A stretch of DNA of 64,000 nt from Fibrobacteraceae bacterium (lineage in GTDB: Bacteria; Fibrobacterota; Fibrobacteria; Fibrobacterales; Fibrobacteraceae). Positions within the stretch are counted from its first letter, which is position 1; each line of letters starts with the position of its first letter. The stretch is taken from NCBI GenBank assembly GCA_017625775.1, contig JAGAKE010000014.1, forward strand, positions 100,845-164,844, given 5' to 3'. This document shows, piece after piece, positions 45,345 to 54,122 of this stretch. The notes under the pieces are model-generated. The model had not been told where the DNA came from and did not search any database. It worked only from the letters and a program-made list of their open reading frames with translations. The position numbers were made by a program, and so were the translations under genes.

Positions 45345-48005
45345 ATGTCAGAGAATACAAATTTACTCGGTTCGCACCAAATTTCTAATATCGAAGTGGA
45401 TATGCAAGATGCTTACTTGCGTTATTCCATGAGCGTTATTGTTGCTAGAGCTTTGCCAGACGTTCGAGATGGTTTCAAACCAGTGCATCGTCGTGTGATG
45501 TTTGGTATGCATAAGGTAGGCGCTCATTACAGTGCAAAGACAATGAAGTCTGCTCGTATTGTTGGTGAAGTAATGGGTAAGTATCACCCTCATGGCGATG
45601 CGGCTATTTATGATACCTTAGTCCGCATGACACAAGATTTCTCACTTCGCTATCCGATTGTGCATGGTCAAGGTAACTTTGGTTCTATCGATGGTGATAG
45701 TGCTGCTGCAATGCGTTACACCGAAGCGAAACTCGCTAAAATGGGTGAGTTAATGCTTGAAGATTTAGACAAAGATACGGTGGACATGGTGCCAAACTAT
45801 GACGCTTTTTTAGAAGAACCAGATGTTTTGCCTTCAGCATTCCCTAACTTGCTTGTGAATGGTTCGACAGGTATTGCTGTGGGCATGGCAACTTCTATGG
45901 CCCCTCACAACCTAAAAGAAATTTGTGCGGCAATTCATGCTGTTTGTGAAAATCCAGATATTGCGCCAGAAGAACTCCTCGCTTATGTTTCTGGCCCTGA
46001 TTTTCCAACGGGTGCTATTATTTGCGGGCGTTCTGGAATTAGAGACGCTTATCTCACAGGTTACGGAAAAGTTCGTGTACGAGCCCGTACCAGAGTAGAA
46101 GAAGAAAAAGGGCGCTCCAGAATTATTGTAGAAGAAATTCCTTACATGGTGAATAAAGCACTTCTTGTAAAAAAGATTGCGGAGCTTGTTCGTGATAAAA
46201 AAGTAGAAGGCATAAGTGATTTGCGCGATGAATCTAAAAAAGATATTCGCGTGGTTATTGAATTAAAGAAAGATGCTGTTCCTGAAGTTGTTTTAAATAA
46301 CCTCTATAAATACACTCAACTTCAAGATACTTTTAGTATTAATAATCTTGTTCTTGTAAATAAACAACCAAAAGTGTTGCCGTTAAAAGATTTGATTTCT
46401 CATTACATTGAACATCGAATTGACGTAATTGTTAGAAAATCTCGTTTTGAATTAAAAAAATCAAAAGATCGTCAGCATATATTGGAAGGTTTGCTTATTG
46501 CTCAAAATAATATTGACGAAGTTGTTGCCATAATTAAAGCCGCTTCTTCTAGAGATACAGCAAAGCAAGCTTTAATGGATCGATTCCAATTAGATGATGT
46601 TCAAGCTCAAGCTATCGTGAATATGACGCTTGGTTCTCTTACTGGATTAGAACGCGAAAAACTTCAAAATGAATTCAATGAATTACAAGCTTATATTGCA
46701 GACCTTGAAGATATTCTCGCAAAACGTGAACGTCAAATTCAAATTTTATTGCAACGCCTTGATGAAGTTAATCAAAAATATGGCGATGAAAGGCGCACAA
46801 CGATTGAAGATAGCTACGACGAATTTGATTATGAAGATCTTTTAGCTGAAGAAGAACAAGTAATCACATTGAGTAAAGAAGGCTACATCAAGAGATTACC
46901 TATTGATACTTTTAAAGCACAAAATCGCGGTGGAAAGGGTATTATTGGGGCAGGCTTAAAAGAAGAAGATAACGTAGAACAAATCTTCACAGCAAGCACT
47001 CATAGTTACTTACTGATTTTCACAAATAAAGGTCGGGTACATTGGACAAAGGTTTACCGTTTACCAGAAGGCGCTAGAAATGGTAAGGGGCGTCCGATTA
47101 TCAATTTTGTTGAATTGGTCGAAGGCGAAAAAGTTTCAGCTATCGTTCCTGTTCGTAAATTTGGTGGTTATTTCTGCCTTGTTTTTGCAACCAAGAAGGG
47201 TGTCATTAACAAAATGGATTTAAAACTCTTCTCAAAACCTCGCAAGGCAGGTGTGAATGCCATTACCCTTAACGAAGATGACGAACTCGTAAAAGTTCAG
47301 CTTGTGGGTTTAACTGCAGAAGAATTTGAAGCTCAAAAAGATTCTATGGAATTTGAAGATATTCCAGAAGATGTTTCAGAGGAAGAAGATAATGCTTCTG
47401 AAGAAATTACAAAGGAACATCATCCTATCGCTAAAGATCTTTTGATGCTTGCTACTAAAAATGGTCAATCCATTGTGTTCCCAATTAGTGCTTGTCGTAC
47501 AATGGGAAGAGGAACTCGTGGGGTTCGGGGAATTACTCTTTCTAAAGATGATGAAGTAATTTCATTGCTTTGGTTAAAGCCGAACAATAAAGTTCTCACG
47601 ATTTCTGAAAACGGATATGCTAAACGCACAGAACCAGACGAATATAGAATTACACGTCGTGGTGGAAAGGGCGTTAAGAACCTTAACATCACTGAAAAAA
47701 CTGGTGAAGCTGTATTCGTAGAAAGTGTTGCTGATGATTATGATTTGATTATCACAAGCCGAGATGGTCAAGTGATTCGAATTAAAGCAGATAGCATTCG
47801 TGTTACAGGCCGTGTTTCTCAAGGAGTAAAGGCAATTACATTACGAGAAGGCGATTTGGTTCAAGATGCAACAGCTCTTCCAAGTGTTGAAGATTTGGAA
47901 CAAGATTCTGCAGAATCTCAAGAATCTTTCAAAAACGTGGAAGACACACTTGTAGAAGAATCATCTGAAATGGAAAATGATTCAGTAGATTCTTCTGAAG
48001 AATAA
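45345..48005 (+). CDS. gyrA: DNA gyrase subunit A
   Basis: Breakage-reunion subunit of the type II topoisomerase that introduces negative supercoils. The 886 residues include RALPDVRDGFKPVHRRVMFG, the active-site Tyr124 in AAMRYTEAKL, a coiled arm with GYGKVRVRART, and a C-terminal beta-pinwheel with a GyrA-box variant AQNRGGKGI. The last ~45 residues are very acidic (EDTLVEESSEMENDSVDSSEE). In the quinolone-resistance region the sequence is HPHGDAAIYD, with Ala where E. coli has Ser83; Asp87 is kept. An acidic insertion (EDIPEDVSEEEDNASEE) breaks one pinwheel blade. gyrB is not nearby. Confidence 0.98.
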   Translation: MSENTNLLGSHQISNIEVDMQDAYLRYSMSVIVARALPDVRDGFKPVHRRVMFGMHKVGAHYSAKTMKSARIVGEVMGKYHPHGDAAIYDTLVRMTQDFSLRYPIVHGQGNFGSIDGDSAAAMRYTEAKLAKMGELMLEDLDKDTVDMVPNYDAFLEEPDVLPSAFPNLLVNGSTGIAVGMATSMAPHNLKEICAAIHAVCENPDIAPEELLAYVSGPDFPTGAIICGRSGIRDAYLTGYGKVRVRARTRVEEEKGRSRIIVEEIPYMVNKALLVKKIAELVRDKKVEGISDLRDESKKDIRVVIELKKDAVPEVVLNNLYKYTQLQDTFSINNLVLVNKQPKVLPLKDLISHYIEHRIDVIVRKSRFELKKSKDRQHILEGLLIAQNNIDEVVAIIKAASSRDTAKQALMDRFQLDDVQAQAIVNMTLGSLTGLEREKLQNEFNELQAYIADLEDILAKRERQIQILLQRLDEVNQKYGDERRTTIEDSYDEFDYEDLLAEEEQVITLSKEGYIKRLPIDTFKAQNRGGKGIIGAGLKEEDNVEQIFTASTHSYLLIFTNKGRVHWTKVYRLPEGARNGKGRPIINFVELVEGEKVSAIVPVRKFGGYFCLVFATKKGVINKMDLKLFSKPRKAGVNAITLNEDDELVKVQLVGLTAEEFEAQKDSMEFEDIPEDVSEEEDNASEEITKEHHPIAKDLLMLATKNGQSIVFPISACRTMGRGTRGVRGITLSKDDEVISLLWLKPNNKVLTISENGYAKRTEPDEYRITRRGGKGVKNLNITEKTGEAVFVESVADDYDLIITSRDGQVIRIKADSIRVTGRVSQGVKAITLREGDLVQDATALPSVEDLEQDSAESQESFKNVEDTLVEESSEMENDSVDSSEE

Positions 48006-48016
48006 GTTCTTTGTTG

Positions 48017-48050
48017 AAAAAGCGCCTTCCCGTTGGGAAGGCGCTTTTCT
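48017..48050 (+). terminator. Rho-independent terminator of surE-gyrA
   Basis: Perfect 14-bp stem AAAAGCGCCTTCCC / GGGAAGGCGCTTTT with a GTT loop, 12 bp after the gyrA stop. Confidence 0.95.
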
Positions 48051-48160
48051 GTTAAAAAAATGGAACTTTTGTTCTCAATTAATTTCTTTTTTAATATTTA
48101 AGAATGTATTATTTTTCAAAATAAAATGGATTTGAATATTTTGAATGTATTTTTTATGGA

Positions 48161-48886
48161 ATGTTTAACGTGAAAAAAAAGGTCTTTACACAACGCTTTT
48201 TATTTAGCAAATTCTTTTGCGTTTTTCTTTTGATTTTTATTTTAATAGGTTTAACTTCGTGTCGTGATTATGAAAAATTAGGAAAGGATGCTTTAGAAAT
48301 CGGGGATTATGCAAGGGCTGAATTATTTTTTGATAAAGCTTTAGATAAAAATCCCAAAAGTAGAGATTCTAGATACGGAAATGCCTTAGCGAAATATGGT
48401 TTAGCAGAGGAACTTGAACGAACAGGAATCATATCTGTTGAACATTGGCAACGTTCTGCAAATGAATTTAGGATTCTTTTTCATTTAGATTCTTCATTTT
48501 CCGTGCGTTCTATTTATTCAAATTGTTTGTTTTATTTAGCTAGATCTGTTATGTTTAAATCACCAGATGCAGATATTTCTGATTTATTAAAACGTTCTAT
48601 TGCATTAGATTCAATGAATTATTTTGCATATAATTTAAAAGCGTTGCTTCATGAAAGTCAAGGGGATTTTAACGCCGCTGAAGAAACATTTATTTATATG
48701 CTATCTCGTTTTCCAGAATTTGAAATAGGTTATCTCAATTTTGGAAATTATTATTGGAAACGAGAATTAGTAGGTGATGCTTGGGATATTTGGTCAATGG
48801 GTTTAGAACGTTTTCCAAATCATGAAGAATTGAAGTACTGGACAAAAAAAGCAGAAGAAATACTTTCAAAAGAAATTCAAAAATAA
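48161..48886 (+). CDS. TPR lipoprotein
   Basis: Predicted lipoprotein of 241 residues with a long basic-hydrophobic signal (FFCVFLLIFILIGLTSC, lipobox LTSC). Residues ~37-230 contain about four tetratricopeptide-like helix pairs, for example GKDALEIGDYARAELFFDKA and the C-terminal LNFGNYYWKRELVGDAWDIW. TPR lipoproteins usually scaffold envelope complexes. It begins a co-oriented block (kinase-like, sigma54 activator) with only 5 bp to the next gene, so it is a candidate sensor or partner for the kinase-like protein. That role is inferred from position. Confidence 0.82.
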   Translation: MFNVKKKVFTQRFLFSKFFCVFLLIFILIGLTSCRDYEKLGKDALEIGDYARAELFFDKALDKNPKSRDSRYGNALAKYGLAEELERTGIISVEHWQRSANEFRILFHLDSSFSVRSIYSNCLFYLARSVMFKSPDADISDLLKRSIALDSMNYFAYNLKALLHESQGDFNAAEETFIYMLSRFPEFEIGYLNFGNYYWKRELVGDAWDIWSMGLERFPNHEELKYWTKKAEEILSKEIQK

Positions 48887-48891
48887 ATTTT

Positions 48892-49992
48892 ATGGCAAGT
48901 GTATTAAAAAAAATAAAAATCATTCAAACTTTTTCAGAAAGAAAATCTGAAAAAGCTTACTTGGGTTTTTATAAAAATACATTGCATGTTGTAAAATATT
49001 TTGAAGTTCCATTTACTTCTGAAGAAAGAAACTTATGGCAATTTTTATCTTCCAATACATCAAAAAATCTTTTTCATCCAATAGAATTTGGGAAAACTAA
49101 TAATTACTCGTACTTAATTTTTCCATGGATTGAAGGTATTACACTTTCAGAAATCGGAACACTTTCTCCATATTGGGCTGTTCGAATTTTACGTTCTATT
49201 CTAAATGGACTTTGTGAACTAGAAAATGCCGGTTTTGTTCATGGTGATATTTCTTCAAAAAATATTTTATTAAAACCGAATTCTGAAATTGTTTTAATTG
49301 ATCCTGCTTTAACAGGACTGGGAACCCTTTCTTATTGTGCTCCAGAACGCTTTTCTCTTCCTAAAGCATCTATTTCAAGTGATATTTATTCGTGCGGAAT
49401 TTTACTGTTAGAATTGCTTTCAGGAAAATTATTTACAGAATATTTTTCTTTTGAAAAAGTTTCATCTTTTGCTCGTTCTGTTGATTCATTTTTAGTTACA
49501 GAAAAACTTTTTGCGTTAGGTATAGATCCGAAATTCTTATCTGTCCTAGAACCATTTTGGAAAAAAACTCTAAGAGAAAATCCAGAAAATAGAGCAGAAT
49601 CATTTGATGAATTAGATGAAATTTTAGAAATCGCTGAAAAGGCGTTAGCCCCCAACCCTTTTAGTATAGAAAAAGAATTTTCTGATTTAAAACAAAAAAT
49701 TCAAAATAAAATTATTCCAATAAATGTAAGTGAATTACAAAAAAAATCATCGAATTTATTAATAAAATTTTTATTCATTGCTTCTTTTTTATTACTTGTT
49801 CTTTTAGGATTTATATTTCTTAATTCAGCATCTTCTGTTGATGAAGCTGCTAAAAATATGTTAGAACAAAGTAGAGAAAATTTACTTTATCAAAATCATT
49901 TGAAAATAAATCATGATACTCTTTTAAATACAGAAATTTTAGAAAATTTGCCGTTGCCAGAAAACACTAAAAACGGAGATGTATATGAATAA
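48892..49992 (+). CDS. Membrane-anchored protein-kinase-like protein
   Basis: Eukaryotic-like Ser/Thr kinase fold (~residues 15-255) of 366 residues. The usual glycine-rich loop is missing. Candidates are present for the beta-3 lysine (Lys35 in HVVKYF), catalytic loop HGDISSKNIL (Asp119, Asn124), metal Asp137 in LIDPAL (replacing DFG), the APE motif CAPERF and the F-helix SDIYSCGILLLELL. It may be active or a pseudokinase. A single membrane helix lies at ~288-310 (FLFIASFLLLVLLGFIFL), with a ~55-residue tail probably periplasmic. It overlaps the sigma54-activator gene by 8 bp and follows the TPR lipoprotein by 5 bp. Confidence 0.85.
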   Translation: MASVLKKIKIIQTFSERKSEKAYLGFYKNTLHVVKYFEVPFTSEERNLWQFLSSNTSKNLFHPIEFGKTNNYSYLIFPWIEGITLSEIGTLSPYWAVRILRSILNGLCELENAGFVHGDISSKNILLKPNSEIVLIDPALTGLGTLSYCAPERFSLPKASISSDIYSCGILLLELLSGKLFTEYFSFEKVSSFARSVDSFLVTEKLFALGIDPKFLSVLEPFWKKTLRENPENRAESFDELDEILEIAEKALAPNPFSIEKEFSDLKQKIQNKIIPINVSELQKKSSNLLIKFLFIASFLLLVLLGFIFLNSASSVDEAAKNMLEQSRENLLYQNHLKINHDTLLNTEILENLPLPENTKNGDVYE

Positions 49993-51445
49993 GGAAAGTC
50001 GAGAATCAGTTGAAACACTTTTACTTGCTTTTAGTCGTTTGTTAGATGAAACGGCTCCGCAGGAATTAATGCCGAAAATTTTAGAAGCTGCTATGCAAGT
50101 GCTTTCTGCTGATGCCGCTATTTTAGATATTCCTGGCGAAACCCCTCTTCATATTTCTTTACCAAAAAATATTGCTATTTCAGAATCGGCAGTAGTTCAA
50201 GCTAAAACAGAAAATCGAGTAGTGTTATGGAATCGAGTTGAAAATGAAGAAGATTTATCTCATTCCATTATGCAAAATAGTTTGACTAGTATTTTAGTTG
50301 CTCCATTTAGAACACCTGAATCAGAAGATGGTTATCTTTATTTACAAAGAGCTGCACGAACTGATTGCTTTCAAAGTGAAGATGGAGAAACATTTAAAAA
50401 ATTTTTATCAGTGTGTGAAAAATTGTCTTTTGCAGCCGCAGATAGAGAAAGAGATCGAAATACTATTTCTTTTTTACAACAAAGAGAACGTCGGGGAAAA
50501 ATTCTTTATGCCTCGTCTGTTATGCATAAAACGGTTGAAACAGCAGAAAAATTAGCAGTGTTTCCGTTTCCCGTTATTTTATATGGAGAAACTGGGACTG
50601 GGAAAGAAATATTTGCCCGCTGGATTCACGAAAAAGGTCCTTCATCTGAAAAACCTTTTTTGGCGTTAAACTGTGGTGCAATTCCTGAAACATTAATGGA
50701 GTCGATTCTTTTTGGGCATGTGAAGGGTTCTTTTACAGGAGCTATTGAAAATAAAAAGGGCATTTTTGAAGAAGCTGAAGGGGGCACTGTTTTTTTAGAT
50801 GAAATTGCAGAACTTTCTCTTCCAATGCAAGTAAAACTTTTACGAGTGTTGCAGGAAAAACATATAGTGCGTGTTGGTGATTCAAGAGAAATTCCTGTAA
50901 ATGTAAGAATTATTGCTGCGACTCATGTAAATTTAGAACAGGCTGTTTCACAAGGAAAATTTCGAGAGGATTTATTTTTTAGATTACAAGTCATGCCTTT
51001 AGAGATTCCGGCATTACGTGACAGAGAACAAGATGTGATTTATTTGGCTGAAGAATTTTTAAAACGTTTTAGCATTGAATTTGGAAAATCTAAGTTTAGA
51101 TTGTCTCGTGCGGCAGAAAAAGCACTTTTAGCTTACCATTTCCCAGGGAATGTTCGAGAACTTGAAAATAAAATTCAAAAAGCATTTGTAACGGCGACTG
51201 GGGGAGTTATATTGCCAAAAGATTTAGGACTAGATAATTTACAAGAAACTGCTAAACATTCTCCGAGAACCTTGCGGGAAGCTAGAGAAATCGTAGAAAG
51301 AGAATGTATTGATCAGGCACTTCGTGCGTCTGGAGGGAATTTGACTTTAGCCTCAACAGTTCTTGGAATTGATAGAAAAGTTCTAAGAGAAATAATGGAA
51401 CGCCTTGGCATATCCAAAGCTACTTATAAAATTTCAGGAAAATAA
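49985..51445 (+). CDS. GAF-domain sigma54-dependent transcriptional activator
   Basis: Enhancer-binding protein of 486 residues. An N-terminal GAF-like sensor (~1-155) precedes an AAA+ domain with GETGTGKEIFARW (~200), HVKGSFTGAIE (~248; GSFTGA, a conservative change of GAFTGA), GTVFLDEIAEL and an arginine-finger region. A Fis-type HTH follows (LTLASTVLGIDRKVLREIME). The ATG at 49985 is preferred, with GGAG 6 nt before it; an in-frame ATG at 49979 gives MYM. It overlaps the kinase-like gene by 8 bp, so the two are translationally coupled. A sigma54 promoter lies 50 bp downstream of its stop. Confidence 0.93.
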   Translation: MNKESRESVETLLLAFSRLLDETAPQELMPKILEAAMQVLSADAAILDIPGETPLHISLPKNIAISESAVVQAKTENRVVLWNRVENEEDLSHSIMQNSLTSILVAPFRTPESEDGYLYLQRAARTDCFQSEDGETFKKFLSVCEKLSFAAADRERDRNTISFLQQRERRGKILYASSVMHKTVETAEKLAVFPFPVILYGETGTGKEIFARWIHEKGPSSEKPFLALNCGAIPETLMESILFGHVKGSFTGAIENKKGIFEEAEGGTVFLDEIAELSLPMQVKLLRVLQEKHIVRVGDSREIPVNVRIIAATHVNLEQAVSQGKFREDLFFRLQVMPLEIPALRDREQDVIYLAEEFLKRFSIEFGKSKFRLSRAAEKALLAYHFPGNVRELENKIQKAFVTATGGVILPKDLGLDNLQETAKHSPRTLREAREIVERECIDQALRASGGNLTLASTVLGIDRKVLREIMERLGISKATYKISGK

Positions 51446-51494
51446 AAGGAAAAATGATTTATGGATTTTTATTCTTTGAAAATGAAAACTAAAA

Positions 51495-51511
51495 TTGGCA
51501 TGGTTTTTGCT
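51495..51511 (+). promoter_or_regulatory. Sigma54 (-24/-12) promoter
   Basis: TTGGCATGGTTTTTGCT matches the sigma54 consensus (TTGGCAYG-N4-TTGCW) with GG at 51497-51498 and GC at 51509-51510, exactly ten bases apart. It lies between the sigma54 activator gene and a co-oriented secreted-protein gene. The predicted transcription start is near 51522, only 2 nt before the ATG at 51524, so that first cistron would be nearly leaderless. Its main targets may be the following genes. Confidence 0.75.
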
Positions 51512-51523
51512 GAGAAATTAAGT

Positions 51524-51946
51524 ATGAAACACTTTATTTTATTTTCACTTGCTATTTGTTTTGCTCCTGCTTTTGCAGGAGAATCTATAGGAACGGCTCC
51601 AAAGTCAAAAGTTTCTACGCCAATTCACCAGGAAAATGCAAAAGAATCGCCTACTTTGAGCGAACAAGAAAATATGAATTGGAATAAACGCCGCGAAGAA
51701 CGACGTTTGGCTCGAACCAAAATGCTTTCGAATATCAGAAATTCTAATTCAAATGAAAAGCAACAACTTCAAAAAACATTAGAGCAAAATCGGAACGATA
51801 ATTCTCGAATGGATGGGCAATTCCCGAATAATAACGAACGCCATTCTTTCAAACCAGAAGGTGGGCGACCAGAACCTCCTCGAGAACATTTTTTTAATGG
51901 AAGCATGTCGGGACCGCTAAAAAAAGGTGGAGAACGTAATCACTAA
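51524..51946 (+). CDS. Small secreted Arg/Asn/Glu-rich protein
   Basis: No family recognised. From the ATG at 51524 the product has 140 residues with a signal peptide (MKHFILFSLAICFAPAFAGE). The mature part is a highly charged, probably disordered or coiled region (NKRREERRLARTKMLSNIRN, then Gln/Asn-rich), with Pro/Gly/His at the C-terminus. The frame is open from 51461, but that extension covers the sigma54 promoter and would displace the signal peptide. It has superficial similarity to small periplasmic CpxP-like or acid-shock proteins. Probably expressed from the sigma54 promoter. Confidence 0.7.
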   Translation: MKHFILFSLAICFAPAFAGESIGTAPKSKVSTPIHQENAKESPTLSEQENMNWNKRREERRLARTKMLSNIRNSNSNEKQQLQKTLEQNRNDNSRMDGQFPNNNERHSFKPEGGRPEPPREHFFNGSMSGPLKKGGERNH

Positions 51947-52034
51947 AGCCATCGTATTTTTATAAAAAAATCAGAATAAATATTATTAAATTTTTATTTA
52001 TGCTTTTTAGTGATTGCTATGTCGGAGTTCCTTT

Positions 52035-53237
52035 TTGATACGCGCCTTGTTGTTAATTTTTTTGTCTCTTTCGATTGCTTTTGCCGAGTTCCAAGAATCT
52101 CAGGCACTGCAAGATTCTCTTTATAAAGAAGCATTAAATGCAGAAGAAGAAGGTGATTTAGTTTTAGCCATTGAACTTTTTTCAAAAGCTTATGAAACTG
52201 GTGGAATTTATTCTGAAGAATTAGGGGAAATATTAAATGATTATGCTTTAGCTTTAGAAGAAAATAAGAAATGGTTTTTTGAAATTGAATTTTTAGGGAA
52301 AACTGATTTTTATAAAGAGAAAAGCGATTTTTATTCTCATTCAGAATTTTTAGGTAATCTAACTTTTAAAGCACAAGCGTTAAGAGAATTTGAAACGGGT
52401 AAATTTCAAACTTTTCTAGGTCCTCGTTTTACCGGAAATTTATTTTTCTTGCCAAAAAATACTTATTTAGATACATCAAAATTTTACTGTTTACCAGAAC
52501 TAACATTTGGATTTTATAATCAAAGTTTTTTCTTAAATGCTGCATTAGGGGGCGAGTGGCGTAAAGATGATTTTAGCCCAATGATTAAAGTTAGTTTAGA
52601 AAAAGAACTTTGGAAAAAATCATCTCATAAAATCTCAACTATTTTAGAATCGAATTTTTTGTCAGAAAATTTTATTCGCTCTGAATGGATGATTGTTCAT
52701 CATTATCAAGGTAAATCACCTTATTCACATTTTTTAGGTGGTGGTATTCGTTCTCATGTCGATTCTGTTTACCAAACACAAATTGTTTATTTTATAACGC
52801 AAGATACACTTCCTTTGCAATTTCCTGAACCACCTCGCGATACACTTTTTTACGATGAAAAATTTCCTCCAGTAGAAACGCCTAGCGAAGAGCCTCCACC
52901 TATTTTACCAATTGAAGCTTATGCATTAAAAGGAAATTTTGGACATTTGCTTGGTCCTCAATTTTTTTATCGTGGTTTTTTGAATTTTAAACCTTGGGAG
53001 TTAGAATTTTCAGCATTGCTTTTTTTAGGGAATGAGATTTATTTAAAAAACTCTAGAAATCTTTTAGATTTAGATTTGTCTATGAATATTTCTTTAGAAG
53101 CTTTTGGCTTTCGCTATTATATTGGTTCTGGTTTCTTTTTTAGAAACTATTTTTACCGCGCGGAAAGTTACCAAATGACTTTGCCTAAAAAACGATATTT
53201 TGTGAATTTATTTTTAGGAATTAAGAAGGAGTTTTAA
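52035..53237 (+). CDS. Predicted envelope protein with TPR-like N-terminus and beta-rich body
   Basis: Not recognised. The TTG at 52035 is chosen because GGAG lies 7 nt upstream and a signal peptide (MIRALLLIFLSLSIAFAE) follows; the frame extends to another TTG at 52014. One TPR-like unit (YKEALNAEEEGDLVLAIELF) is followed by ~320 residues of alternating hydrophobic and aromatic strands, ending YFVNLFLGIKKEF with a terminal Phe. This is consistent with an outer-membrane barrel. A proline-rich loop (ETPSEEPPPILPIE) sits in the middle. It is 2 bp from the IMPase gene and probably lies in the sigma54-driven transcript. Confidence 0.72.
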   Translation: MIRALLLIFLSLSIAFAEFQESQALQDSLYKEALNAEEEGDLVLAIELFSKAYETGGIYSEELGEILNDYALALEENKKWFFEIEFLGKTDFYKEKSDFYSHSEFLGNLTFKAQALREFETGKFQTFLGPRFTGNLFFLPKNTYLDTSKFYCLPELTFGFYNQSFFLNAALGGEWRKDDFSPMIKVSLEKELWKKSSHKISTILESNFLSENFIRSEWMIVHHYQGKSPYSHFLGGGIRSHVDSVYQTQIVYFITQDTLPLQFPEPPRDTLFYDEKFPPVETPSEEPPPILPIEAYALKGNFGHLLGPQFFYRGFLNFKPWELEFSALLFLGNEIYLKNSRNLLDLDLSMNISLEAFGFRYYIGSGFFFRNYFYRAESYQMTLPKKRYFVNLFLGIKKEF

Positions 53238-53239
53238 AA

Positions 53240-54055
53240 ATGGGAAATATGGATTTGAAAAGTATTTTAGCAAAGGTAGAACTAATTGTTCGAGAAGCCG
53301 GTTTGTCTGCTTTATCTTTGCAAGAAAATTTAGAAGAAGTGCGTTTTAAAAGTCCAAAAGATTTAGTGACTTCAGCTGATTTATCTAGCGAAAAAATATT
53401 GGTAGAAGGAATTTCAAAATTATTTCCGGAACATAGAATTAGAACTGAAGAAGCAGGAGTTATTGAAAATTTTTCTAAAGACGCTTCTTTGCAGTGGGTG
53501 ATTGATCCTGTTGATGGAACTATAAATTTTAGTCGTCGCATTCCTCTTTGGGGAGTTTCTGTTGCATTACTTCAAAATCAAAAACCAATAGTTGCAATTT
53601 GTTATTTGCCGCGTTTGGGTGAAATGTTTATGGCTTATAAAAATGGTGGTTGTTTTTTAAACGGAAAAAGAATTTTTGTAAGCAACACTTCTGCTATTGA
53701 AAAAGCGATTGTTTCAAATGGTGACTTTAATGTTGGAAATGCAGAAAAGATCCGCATTGAAAATTTGAACAATTTTTCAGAAGAAGCTAAATCTTGTATG
53801 CGCGTTAAATGTATGGGGTCTGCTGTTGCAGAAGGAACTTTTTTAGCATCAGGGCGTTTAGATGGTTTTGTAATGACAATGAGTTATCCTTGGGATATTG
53901 CAGGAATTAGTCTTTTAATTGAAGAAGCTAACGGAAAGGTTTCAAGAATTGATGGTTCTCCTTTAACTTATACCGACGGAGAACAAGTTTTATTTTCTAA
54001 TGGTATTTTACATCAAGATTTTTTAGAAATTTTGAAAAGAGCCAAAGATAATTAA
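53240..54055 (+). CDS. suhB: Inositol-monophosphatase family enzyme
   Basis: Mg2+-dependent phosphatase of 271 residues (SuhB/IMPase fold). It shows KDLVTSADLSSEKIL, RTEEAG (metal Glu), VIDPVDGTINFSRRIPLWG (the IMPase signature with two metal Asps) and MSYPWDIAGISLLIEEANG. Substrates in the family include inositol phosphates, PAP and fructose-1,6-bisphosphate; which applies here is not clear, so the symbol is tentative. GGAG precedes the ATG by 8 nt. It is the last gene before a terminator. Confidence 0.88.
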   Translation: MGNMDLKSILAKVELIVREAGLSALSLQENLEEVRFKSPKDLVTSADLSSEKILVEGISKLFPEHRIRTEEAGVIENFSKDASLQWVIDPVDGTINFSRRIPLWGVSVALLQNQKPIVAICYLPRLGEMFMAYKNGGCFLNGKRIFVSNTSAIEKAIVSNGDFNVGNAEKIRIENLNNFSEEAKSCMRVKCMGSAVAEGTFLASGRLDGFVMTMSYPWDIAGISLLIEEANGKVSRIDGSPLTYTDGEQVLFSNGILHQDFLEILKRAKDN

Positions 54056-54060
54056 AAGAA

Positions 54061-54110
54061 AAATCTGAATCACTTATTTAAACTTATAAGAGATTCAGAT
54101 TTAATTTTTT
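54061..54110. terminator. Bidirectional terminator
   Basis: Stem AAATCTGAATC / GATTCAGATTT extended by CTTAT/ATAAG across an A-A mismatch, with a 9-nt loop and a T-run at 54105-54110. It serves the IMPase operon and, in reverse, proS. Confidence 0.88.
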
Positions 54111-54122
54111 TGCAAAATAAAA

